A stretch of DNA of 12,044 bases from Deltaproteobacteria bacterium. GTDB taxonomy: Bacteria; Desulfobacterota; Desulfarculia; Adiutricales; Adiutricaceae. The position numbers were made by a program, and so were the translations under genes. Shown here one piece after another: positions 6,454 through 12,044 of this stretch (positions within the stretch are counted from its first letter, which is position 1; each line of letters opens with the position of its first letter). The notes under the pieces are model-generated. The model did no database searches and had not been told where the DNA came from. It worked only from the letters and a program-made list of their open reading frames with translations. Location: positions 1 through 12,044 of the forward strand of contig JAITIH010000083.1 of the NCBI GenBank assembly GCA_031279525.1, in the 5' to 3' direction.

Positions 6454-7220
6454 TTTTTTAAATCGACCAAACCAACGCTACCTTATTTGACCTTAAAAGG
6501 CAATTTTTCTTTAATTAATGATTTTTATAACGGTCTCTGATAGAACGCTTTCATGAGTAGCATAGTATAAAACTGCTATTTTAAGCTTAAAAAACAGATT
6601 AAAATATTATTATTATTTATTTGTTAGAAGCTTCAATAGCATTAAAGTATTTTTTTATGCCTGTCATTTTAGCGCCTCGACGGCAAAAAATCCAGGAATT
6701 TGCCATGGCCTCTATGGCCAATCCGTGAATTCCAGCTCGCCAAAAAAGGCCACCGAAAATCGTAACTATATATAGAGGCCGCCCCCCTCTATCCCTAATT
6801 GGCCCTCCCCAAAAAGGGCGCCCCTCGCTTTTGGCTTAAACTAGCGCCTCAAGCTCTAAGCGCGTTCTCGCGCCTAAGCCTTTAGGCCATAGGGCTTTAA
6901 AAAATTATAGGCCCGGCCAGCCCACGCCCCGGCCATCGTCCGATAAGGGACTCGCCCCTTTTTTGGCGGACGGCTTTTTGGCTTCCTTGGCCTTTTTGGC
7001 CGATTTTAGCCTTAGGCGGCCTAAATTGGAGTCGCGTTTTGGGACCGTTTTTGGGGATCTTAAAAAAAATGGCCTTAAGGGCCTAAAAAACCCTGTTTTC
7101 GAGTCTTCGGCCGGCCCGTTTTCGGGCCCTCCTAGCCAAAAAAACTTAAATTTCCAGAAAAAAATATTTGTCAATAAACTAAAGCCTTGAAATTATTCGA
7201 TTTTTTTCTTAATTTTTTTA
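6454..7220. other. AT-rich intergenic region without a supported gene
   Basis: Roughly 770 bases lie between the start of the helicase-like gene and the small-RNA promoter. Positions 6460-6660 are very AT-rich and presumably hold the minus-strand promoter, though only a TATACT -10-like element without a good -35 is visible. Two hairpins are clear: a nested inverted repeat at 6695-6733 and ATAGAGG/CCTCTAT with a C-rich loop at 6772-6792. A third, GGCCCG-TTTT-CGGGCC, is at 7113-7128. Short frames on both strands at about 6905-7190 overlap each other, start at TTG and lack ribosome sites, so I do not call them genes. Confidence 0.6.
6695..6733. repeat. Nested inverted repeat (hairpin)
   Basis: The outer arms are GGAATT (6695-6700) and AATTCC (6728-6733). 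The inner arms are TGGCC (6706-6710) and GGCCA (6716-6720) around the loop TCTAT. There is no T run on either side, so it is not a terminator. It could be a protein site or an element remnant. Confidence 0.5.
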
Positions 7221-7249
7221 TTGAAATTGAAATTCAGTTTTAGTAAAAT
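7221..7249 (+). promoter_or_regulatory. Sigma-70-type promoter of the candidate small RNA
   Basis: The -35 box TTGAAA (7221-7226) and the -10 box TAAAAT (7244-7249) are separated by exactly 17 bases, each one mismatch from consensus. Start of transcription is expected near 7256-7257. A good terminator about 80 bases downstream, with no open reading frame between, makes this a coherent RNA gene rather than a random match in AT-rich DNA. Confidence 0.7.
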
Positions 7250-7256
7250 GATTTCT

Positions 7257-7384
7257 AGGTCGACACGACGGACTGTCTGCGAAACAGCCTCCCACCTGTA
7301 AGCCAGCCTCCAGAAGTGTTGTCCACACCGGGACCGGGTTAGAGGGAGAAATTCCTGGCTTTTCTCCCTCTAACCTTTATTTTT
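7257..7384 (+). ncRNA. Candidate small non-coding RNA of about 128 nt, family not recognised
   Basis: The transcript is bounded by a near-consensus promoter and a perfect-stem terminator, and no reading frame fits inside. A closing helix is possible between GGTCGACA (7259-7266) and TGTTGTCC (about 7317-7324), with one mismatch and one wobble. Inside, ACAG (7284-7287) pairs with CTGT (7296-7299), exposing CCTCCCAC in the loop. The element CAGCCTCC occurs twice (7285-7292 and 7304-7311). These C-rich stretches are complementary to Shine-Dalgarno sequences, as in C-rich-loop small RNAs that block translation. I find no match to the SRP RNA, tmRNA, 6S RNA, RNase P or common riboswitch signatures I know. 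It could instead be the leader of an unseen short peptide. Confidence 0.6.
7336..7384 (+). terminator. Intrinsic terminator of the candidate small RNA
   Basis: GGTTAGAGGGAGAA (7337-7350) pairs perfectly with TTCTCCCTCTAACC (7362-7375). One more A-T pair extends this to 15 bp, leaving the loop TTCCTGGCT, and TTTATTTTT follows. There is no T run on the other side, so it works only on the plus strand. Confidence 0.88.
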
Positions 7385-7619
7385 GCCCAAAAACCAAAAA
7401 GGGCTAGCCCCGGCCCAGAAATCCCGCCCACTAGCCCCGCGTCTCCCTCGCCAATCCCCGCCAAAAACTAGCCCTCTCTTTTAAGTTCTTTATTTTTTAG
7501 AGCTTTTAAACTAAAATAATTTTAAAGCCGAGGCGATTTCCCTGATCTTAGCCCATATGTTTAACGGCCTTTAGGGAAAAAAGTCGCCGCGGCTAAAAAG
7601 GCTTCGGACCAAAGCGCTT

Positions 7620-7690
7620 TTGGCCTTAGCGCGTTTTACCCATTTGGCCTCAGCGCGCCTTGCCCATTTGGACTTAGCTCTAACGGACTT
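7620..7690. repeat. 24-bp tandem repeat, about two and a half copies
   Basis: The unit TTGGCCT(T/C)AGCGCG...CCCAT starts near 7620 and recurs 24 bases later. The block CCCATTTGG is identical at 7639-7647 and 7663-7671, and a diverged partial third copy (GGACTTAGC...) begins at 7670. It lies outside any supported gene. The copy number is too low and the structure wrong for CRISPR. Confidence 0.65.
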
Positions 7691-7888
7691 GGCCCTTTTC
7701 TTTTTGGCTTTTTCGGCTAAGGCCCATGGCTAAAAAAATTTCTGGCCCTCGCCCTTTAGGCTTTTTTTGGCCGATCGCCCTAAACGCGAGAGGCCTTCCG
7801 TCCGAGCGCCGCTCGCCCCGCCTCGCCGTTTCCCGGACGGCTTTGGTTTAGTCGCCGCCTCGTTTTTTGGTTGAATAAAACGCCGCCT

Positions 7889-7893
7889 GGAGG
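7889..7893 (+). promoter_or_regulatory. Shine-Dalgarno sequence of the zinc-ribbon gene
   Basis: GGAGG lies 5 bases before the ATG at 7899 and fixes that start. The surrounding CTGGAGGC (7887-7894) is exactly complementary to GCCTCCAG (7306-7313) in the candidate small RNA upstream. Confidence 0.8.
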
Positions 7894-7898
7894 CCTCA

Positions 7899-9338
7899 AT
7901 GCTCTGCCCCAAGTGTGGATACAACAGTTACGACTTCCTCGCCAACTGCCCCAAGTGCCGCAAGGACTGGTCCGCGGTCCGTCGCCAGCTGTTCCTGACC
8001 AGCCCCGTCCCCGGGGCCGTGGACTTCTTCGCCATTATAGGGTCCCATGGGGCGGGCCAGGCGTCCCCGCAGGCCGGCGGCTTCGCCGATTCCCTAAACC
8101 ACCCGCCGCCGCCTTACCTGGGGGGAGACGGCTACTTGGGCGTCGAGGTAGTCTCGCCCGAGCCCCAGTCGCCGACCGACTTTCCGCCGCCAGACCCCTA
8201 TAAGACCATAGAGGACTACGGGACCTCGGCTCCGCCGGATCCCTATAAGACCATAGAGGACTACGGGACCTCGCCTCCGCCGGATCCTTTACGGACCCTT
8301 GTCTCGCCTTTCCCGGGTTCGCAGCCGCCGCCCCAGGCCCCGCCTATGGCCCCGACTATGGCTCCACCTCAGGCCCCGACTATGACCCCGCCTATGGCCC
8401 CGCCTATGGCCCCGCCTATGGCCCCGCCTATGGCCCCGCCTATGGCCCCGCCTATGGCCCCACCTATGGCCCCGACTATGGCCCCGCCTATGGCCCCGAC
8501 TATGGCCCCACCTCAGGCCCCGACTATGGCCCCACCTCAGGCTCCGCCTCCGCCGCCCGACTTGGAACCCATGGTCTCGGTGGAGCCGGACATTAGCGAT
8601 CTAATGGCGGAGCCCAGCGTGGAGGATGTCTCGCCGGCCGGCTCCGCCACCCCGGTGGACGTGGACGTTTTCACCGACGAGCCCAACGAGATGGAAGTCG
8701 AGGTCGAGGCGGCCCCTGAGGTCATCGAGCCCATAGAGGCCATAGAGGCCGATGTGGCCGATGTGGCCGATGTGGCCGCCCCGATAATTGAGGCCTCGCC
8801 TTTGGACGACGTCTTCGAGCAGCCGGGAGTCGGCCCCGCGGCCACCGCGGAGGAGCCCTTGGACTCCATTTTCGACGGCCCCGACTTTGAGTCCTTGGCC
8901 CCGGAGCCGACCTTGGCCCCGGACGCCACCGCCCCGCCTTCGCCGACGCCGCCTCCGGCCCCGCAGGCTCCGCCACCCCCGCCCGCGCCACCCGCGGCCC
9001 CGCCGCCGCCGCCCCAGCCGCATATGGTTAAGATGGAGGCCCCCGAAAACGCCAGCCCCATCAATCAGATCCGCGACGTCTTGAAAAACACCGGGGACCT
9101 GCCGGGCCAGCGGATTAAGCCCCAGGCTCCGAGCGAGACCTTTATGGTTAGCCCTGGGACTTTGGAAGTCATGACCGAAGAGGACGACACACACGCCCTA
9201 GCCCGGCGGTCGGCCGCGGCCCAAGAAGAGCCCGACTTGGACGACCTGGACTTTGGGCCGACCGACGAGAGCCTTGACGCCGATCTGTCCGAGGGGGTCG
9301 ACTTCGACGGCTTAGACGGTCTGGACGACGACGAGTGA
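7899..9338 (+). CDS. Zinc-ribbon protein with Pro/Met repeats and acidic C-terminus, function unknown
   Basis: The predicted protein has 479 residues. Residues 1-24 form a zinc ribbon (Cys3-x2-Cys6 and Cys17-x2-Cys20, in Met-Leu-Cys-Pro-Lys-Cys-Gly-Tyr). Similar N-termini are common on hypothetical proteins of Desulfobacterota. Residues 99-125 carry two copies of Asp-Pro-Tyr-Lys-Thr-Ile-Glu-Asp-Tyr-Gly-Thr-Ser, 15 residues apart. Residues 150-217 are a Met-Ala-Pro-Pro/Thr tetrapeptide tract, 345-375 are Pro/Ala-rich, and 240-335 and 425-479 are acidic. There is no signal peptide or membrane segment, so it should be cytoplasmic and largely disordered. Its stop overlaps the pyrF start by 4 bases (GTGA), implying coupled translation. 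The zinc ribbon may bind nucleic acid or protein while the tail acts as a flexible tether. I cannot assign a function. Purifying structure is clear only at the N-terminus and around 376-425. Confidence 0.85.
   Translation: MLCPKCGYNSYDFLANCPKCRKDWSAVRRQLFLTSPVPGAVDFFAIIGSHGAGQASPQAGGFADSLNHPPPPYLGGDGYLGVEVVSPEPQSPTDFPPPDPYKTIEDYGTSAPPDPYKTIEDYGTSPPPDPLRTLVSPFPGSQPPPQAPPMAPTMAPPQAPTMTPPMAPPMAPPMAPPMAPPMAPPMAPPMAPTMAPPMAPTMAPPQAPTMAPPQAPPPPPDLEPMVSVEPDISDLMAEPSVEDVSPAGSATPVDVDVFTDEPNEMEVEVEAAPEVIEPIEAIEADVADVADVAAPIIEASPLDDVFEQPGVGPAATAEEPLDSIFDGPDFESLAPEPTLAPDATAPPSPTPPPAPQAPPPPPAPPAAPPPPPQPHMVKMEAPENASPINQIRDVLKNTGDLPGQRIKPQAPSETFMVSPGTLEVMTEEDDTHALARRSAAAQEEPDLDDLDFGPTDESLDADLSEGVDFDGLDGLDDDE
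8193..8273 (+). repeat. 45-bp direct repeat within the zinc-ribbon gene
   Basis: Two nearly identical blocks (8193-8228 and 8238-8273) are 45 bases apart and encode the same 12-residue motif DPYKTIEDYGTS. The near identity at synonymous positions points to a recent duplication or to conversion. Confidence 0.85.
8338..8550 (+). repeat. 12-bp tandem repeat (Met-Ala-Pro-Pro tract)
   Basis: About seventeen tetrapeptide-length units of the type ATGGCCCCGCCT, with CT-to-AC and ATG-to-CAG variants, encode Met-Ala-Pro-Pro, Met-Ala-Pro-Thr and Gln-Ala-Pro. The central copies are identical, so length variation by slippage is likely. The repeat keeps the reading frame. Confidence 0.9.
8750..8778 (+). 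repeat. 9-bp repeat encoding Asp-Val-Ala
   Basis: Three successive copies of GATGTGGCC encode Asp-Val-Ala-Asp-Val-Ala-Asp-Val-Ala (residues 285-293) in the acidic part of the zinc-ribbon protein. They are preceded by a duplicated CATAGAGGCC. Confidence 0.75.
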
Positions 9339-10072
9339 AAGGCAAAGACTCCAACTTAAGCGAGGCCCATCTGGCCTCGGCCTTGGATAAGATAGTTTTT
9401 CCCCTAGACGGAGGCCTTGAGGAGTCTTTAGCCTGGGCCGCGGAGTTAGGGGACCTGGTCGGGTGCCTTAAAATCGGCTTGGAGCTCTTCGTGGCCGCAG
9501 GCCCCGGCGCGGTCGCGGCCGTCAAAAAAAAGGCCCCCAAAGCCAAAATCTTTTTGGACTTAAAGCTCCACGACATCCCGGCCACCATGGCCAAGGCCGC
9601 CGCGGCCGCGGCCTCTTTGGGGGTCGATCTTCTAACCGTCCACGCCCAGGCCGGGCCCGAGGCCTTAGCCGCCGCGGCCGCGGCGGCTAAACCCGCCCAA
9701 ACCCTGGCCGTGACCGTTTTGACCAGCCTTAGGCCCGAAGCCTTTCCGGAGCTGGCCCCGCCGTTCCAAGAGCCAGGGCGCTGGGCCTTGGCCTTAGCCG
9801 AAAGGGCTCTAGTCGCCGGTTGCCAAGGTCTCGTGGCCTCGCCCCAAGAGGTCAAGGCCATAAGGCTAAAGCTGGGGCCTGGGCCTTTGTTGGCCGTCCC
9901 GGGCGTCCGGCCCGCTTGGGCCAAGGTTCAAAGCGACGACCAAAAAAGAGTCGGGTCCCCGGCCCAAGCCGTCCGCGACGGAGCCGACTTAATAGTGGTG
10001 GGGCGACCCATCCGCGAGGCCCCGGACCGCCGGGCCGCGGCCCTGGCCGTGGCCAGGGAGACGGCGGCCTAA
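9335..10072 (+). CDS. pyrF: Orotidine 5'-phosphate decarboxylase
   Basis: This enzyme converts orotidine 5'-phosphate to UMP, the last step of de novo pyrimidine synthesis, in the cytoplasm. The protein is 245 residues long, normal for the family. Seen: Asp25 in the N-terminal Pro-Leu-Asp, Lys46 in Cys-Leu-Lys-Ile-Gly, and the catalytic Asp75-x-Lys77-x2-Asp80 within Phe-Leu-Asp-Leu-Lys-Leu-His-Asp-Ile-Pro. Pro-Gly-Val-Arg-Pro is at 189-193, phosphate-loop Gln203 and Arg205 follow, and Gly-Arg-Pro-Ile is at 223-226. All key residues are intact, so it should be active. The GTG start overlaps the preceding stop by 4 bases and lacks a strong Shine-Dalgarno sequence, which fits translational coupling to the zinc-ribbon gene. 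An Ala-rich helix (86-94) and a second Ala run (109-118) reflect the GC-rich coding. Confidence 0.95.
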   Translation: MKGKDSNLSEAHLASALDKIVFPLDGGLEESLAWAAELGDLVGCLKIGLELFVAAGPGAVAAVKKKAPKAKIFLDLKLHDIPATMAKAAAAAASLGVDLLTVHAQAGPEALAAAAAAAKPAQTLAVTVLTSLRPEAFPELAPPFQEPGRWALALAERALVAGCQGLVASPQEVKAIRLKLGPGPLLAVPGVRPAWAKVQSDDQKRVGSPAQAVRDGADLIVVGRPIREAPDRRAAALAVARETAA

Positions 10073-10080
10073 AACTTTTT

Positions 10081-10088
10081 GAGGGGAG
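10081..10088 (+). promoter_or_regulatory. Shine-Dalgarno sequence of the radical SAM gene
   Basis: GAGGGGAG lies between the pyrF stop and the TTG at 10091. If GAGG (10081-10084) pairs with 16S rRNA, the spacing is 6 bases. It supports the TTG, since the next in-frame starts lie inside the conserved N-terminal region. Confidence 0.65.
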
Positions 10089-10090
10089 AT

Positions 10091-12044
10091 TTGAGTTTTC
10101 CGTCCTGGCCCGAGTTGGCCGAAGAGTTGCGAGGAGTCGAGCGCCCGGCCCGTTACCTTGGGTCCGAGCCCGGGGCCAACCCCGGGGTCTGGCCCGACGA
10201 AAATGGCTTTATTTTAAGGATCGCCCTAGCTTTTCCGGAAGTCTACGAGATCGCCCACAGCCACTTAGGCCACAAAATCCTCTACCACCTGTTTAACGGC
10301 CAAAGGGGCTTTTCCGCCGAAAGGGCCTACGCCCCCTGGCCTGACTACGAAAAGCGCCTAGGGCCTAACCGGCCCCTCCGCAGCTTAGAAAGCCGCGCCC
10401 CCTTAAGCGACTTTCACGTGGTGGGCTTTTCCCTGCAGTACGAGCTCTCCTACACCAACATCTTAAACATGCTGGCCTTAGGCGGCTTAAACCCCTTGGC
10501 CGCCGAGCGGCCCGAGGGGGCCCCCTTGGTCGTGGCCGGGGGGCCGGGGGCGGCCAATCCTGAGCCTTTGGCCGACTTTTTCGACCTGTTTTTCCTAGGC
10601 GAGGCCGAGGACTCTTGGCTGGGGGATTTCGCCGTCATTAAAGACTGGGCCAGGGCCAAGGCCCCGAAAGCGGAGCTTTTCGCCCGCCTGGCCGGCCGGC
10701 CCGGAGTCTATTTGCCGGCCCTCTACGAGCCCCAATACGAAAAAGGCCGCTTTATAGGGGTTAGGCCATTAGGCCCAGCCGGCCCCAGCGTCCCGCCGGC
10801 CAAGGTGGCCAGCCTAAGCCGGGCCCCCTTTCCCCTCTGCCAGATCGTCCCTTGGGTCAAACCCGTTCACGACCGGGTGGTCGTGGAGATCGCCCGGGGC
10901 TGCGCCCGCGGCTGCCGCTTCTGCCAGGCCGGCTACCTGTACCGGCCAGTGAGGGAGCGCGGGGCCCAAGAAATCCTCGATCTAACCGAAAAAAACCTTT
11001 TGGCCACCGGCTACGACGAGGCGGCCTTCCTATCTCTTTCGGCCGGAGATCACAGCCAGATCGAGCCTTTGGTCGCCTCCTTCATGAACCGCTGGGCCAA
11101 CTCCAAGGTGGCCTTGTCGCTCCCGTCGTTGCGGGTTAAAAGCCTCTCTCGGGAGTTGGCCAGCCAAATATCCCGGACCCGGAAGACCGGCTTTACCATC
11201 GCCCCGGAGGCCGCGACCGCCCGCCTACGAGCCGTGATCAACAAAGACTTAAGCGAAGACGACCTTTTCGCAGCTTGCGAAACGGCCTTTTCCTTAGGCT
11301 GGCGAACCATAAAATTGTATTTTATGTCGGGTTTACCCACCGAAACGGACGAGGACCTTTGGGCCATGGGCGACTTGGCCGGCCGACTTAAAAAACTGTC
11401 CAAGGCCCAAATTAACCTCTCGGTCGCGACCTTCGTGCCCAAGGCCCACACCCCCTTTCAGTGGCAAAAGGCCTCCTCGGAAGAGGATTGCTCGCGCCGC
11501 CTTAAGGCTCTATCAAACCTCGCCAAAAAGCCCGGCCTAGCCTTTCGCTACGGCTCGGCCGAGGCCTCTTTAATCGAGGCCGTCTTGGCCCGGGGCGACC
11601 GCCGCTTAGGCCGGGTCGTTCAGGCCGTCTGGGGCTTAGGGGCCCGTTTCGAGGCTTGGAACGAGAACCTTAAAGCCTCGTACTGGAAAGAGGCCCTAAG
11701 CCGTCAAGGCTTCGCCGTCCCGGAGCTTTTGGCGGCCAAAGACCCCCATGGCCCCTTGCCCTGGGGCCATTTGGGCCCCAACGTGAGCCAAGACTTTCTC
11801 TTAAGGGAGCTAGCCAAGGCCGGCCGGGCCGAGGTCACCTTGGACTGTCGGCAGGGCGGCTGCCAGGGCTGCGGGGCCTGCCAGGCGGTCCCCATGAGCC
11901 TAGCCGCGGCCGGGCCGACCGGGCCGGCCTTGGCGGTTAGCCCAGGCCAGGCCTTGGCCGCCGATCCCAGCCAGACCCTAAGCCCGGCGAATCCTTGGGC
12001 CCCGTCGGACCTCAATCTAGACCAAAAAAGCCAAAGCTCGGCCC
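10091..12044 (+). CDS. B12-binding-type radical SAM protein of the TIGR03960 family (partial, runs off the window)
   Basis: At least 651 codons are open to the right edge. The chosen TTG start at 10091 has GAGGGGAG at 10081-10088 and lies 18 bases after pyrF. The N-terminal part (Arg-Pro-Ala-Arg-Tyr-Leu-Gly at 18-24, then Ala-Leu-Ala-Phe-Pro-Glu-Val-Tyr-Glu) is typical of TIGR03960. A Gly-Gly-Pro-Gly loop is at 150-153. The radical SAM triad is Cys271-x3-Cys275-x2-Cys278. A later cysteine cluster, Cys586, Cys591, Cys594 and Cys597, could hold a second metal site. After it comes an Ala/Pro/Ser-rich linker. In some bacteria a TIGR03936 (DUF2344) domain is fused here, and the linker suggests the same just past the edge. 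The biochemical role of this family is not established to my knowledge; links to tRNA or RNA processing are guesses. No frameshift is visible. Confidence 0.85.
   Translation, partial: MSFPSWPELAEELRGVERPARYLGSEPGANPGVWPDENGFILRIALAFPEVYEIAHSHLGHKILYHLFNGQRGFSAERAYAPWPDYEKRLGPNRPLRSLESRAPLSDFHVVGFSLQYELSYTNILNMLALGGLNPLAAERPEGAPLVVAGGPGAANPEPLADFFDLFFLGEAEDSWLGDFAVIKDWARAKAPKAELFARLAGRPGVYLPALYEPQYEKGRFIGVRPLGPAGPSVPPAKVASLSRAPFPLCQIVPWVKPVHDRVVVEIARGCARGCRFCQAGYLYRPVRERGAQEILDLTEKNLLATGYDEAAFLSLSAGDHSQIEPLVASFMNRWANSKVALSLPSLRVKSLSRELASQISRTRKTGFTIAPEAATARLRAVINKDLSEDDLFAACETAFSLGWRTIKLYFMSGLPTETDEDLWAMGDLAGRLKKLSKAQINLSVATFVPKAHTPFQWQKASSEEDCSRRLKALSNLAKKPGLAFRYGSAEASLIEAVLARGDRRLGRVVQAVWGLGARFEAWNENLKASYWKEALSRQGFAVPELLAAKDPHGPLPWGHLGPNVSQDFLLRELAKAGRAEVTLDCRQGGCQGCGACQAVPMSLAAAGPTGPALAVSPGQALAADPSQTLSPANPWAPSDLNLDQKSQSSA

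Larger units (their letters stand above)
7385..7898. other. Intergenic region upstream of the zinc-ribbon gene
   Basis: About 510 bases contain no supported gene. The left part holds an AT-rich stretch (7480-7530) with a TAAAAT element but no good -35, which might serve the downstream operon. A 24-bp tandem repeat lies at 7620-7690. The minus strand has a Lys/Arg/Ala-rich frame interrupted by an amber codon at 7730-7732, most easily explained by the GGCC/TTTT-rich composition. The right end supplies the ribosome site of the next gene. Confidence 0.55.

Noticed and set aside
6905..7190. Overlapping short frames on both strands (89 and 75 codons)
   Set aside because: Both start at TTG without ribosome sites, overlap each other, and reflect A/T- and GGCC-rich DNA. 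The minus-strand TTGACA at 7169-7174 lacks a matching -10.
8338..8550. CRISPR-like regular repeat
   Set aside because: The 12-base units have no unique spacers and keep a reading frame; it is a coding minisatellite.
8537..9194. Long minus-strand frames of Gly/Ala/Ser- or Arg/Gly-rich composition
   Set aside because: They are antisense shadows of the Pro/Ala-rich zinc-ribbon gene, with low-complexity composition copied from its repeats and no ribosome sites.
9169..9924. 251-codon minus-strand frame
   Set aside because: It is antisense to pyrF, whose catalytic motifs are all intact, and shows no family features.
1..12044. tRNA, rRNA, insertion sequence or transposase, attachment site
   Set aside because: I found no cloverleaf, rRNA segment, transposase motif or paired terminal repeats.

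Overview
The window looks like part of a chromosome from an anaerobic, probably sulfite-respiring bacterium of the Desulfobacterota (deltaproteobacterial) type. This is inferred from an isethionate sulfite-lyase pair (known from Bilophila and Desulfovibrio relatives) and from a zinc-ribbon / pyrF / TIGR03960-type radical SAM operon. No rRNA is present to prove it. Genes are GC-rich, with frequent GGCC and starts at GTG, TTG or ATG. Intergenic DNA is long, AT-richer and full of A/T runs.

Layout. (1) Positions 1-182: the possible end of an upstream gene, closed by a strong intrinsic terminator. (2) 183-3854: islA (glycyl radical enzyme, 831 aa) and islB (its radical SAM activase), overlapping or nearly so. 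IslA should cleave isethionate to acetaldehyde and sulfite, and IslB installs the glycyl radical. All catalytic and substrate-binding residues I can recall for IslA are present at a constant offset of +1. No transporter, aldehyde enzyme, microcompartment shell gene or regulator lies beside them here. (3) 3855-6453, minus strand: the N-terminal half of a DUF4011-type superfamily 1 helicase. It keeps Walker A but ends before the later helicase motifs, and its frame stops at an amber codon that is followed by 62 more open codons in the same frame. (4) 6454-7898: about 1.4 kb with no convincing protein gene. It holds a well-formed promoter, a short RNA and a perfect-stem terminator (about 7257-7384), best read as an unrecognised small RNA, plus hairpins and a 24-bp tandem repeat. 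(5) 7899-12044, plus strand: a tight operon of a zinc-ribbon protein with Pro/Met repeats and acidic tail (479 aa), pyrF (orotidine 5'-phosphate decarboxylase, 4-nt overlap) and a large radical SAM protein that runs off the window end.

How the parts fit. islAB would feed sulfite to a respiratory chain encoded elsewhere. pyrF is housekeeping, and its two partners are of unknown function. The helicase gene is probably a decaying genome-defence or mobile-type gene. The least explained parts are the candidate small RNA with two exposed anti-Shine-Dalgarno motifs, the amber-interrupted helicase, and the repeat-rich zinc-ribbon protein.
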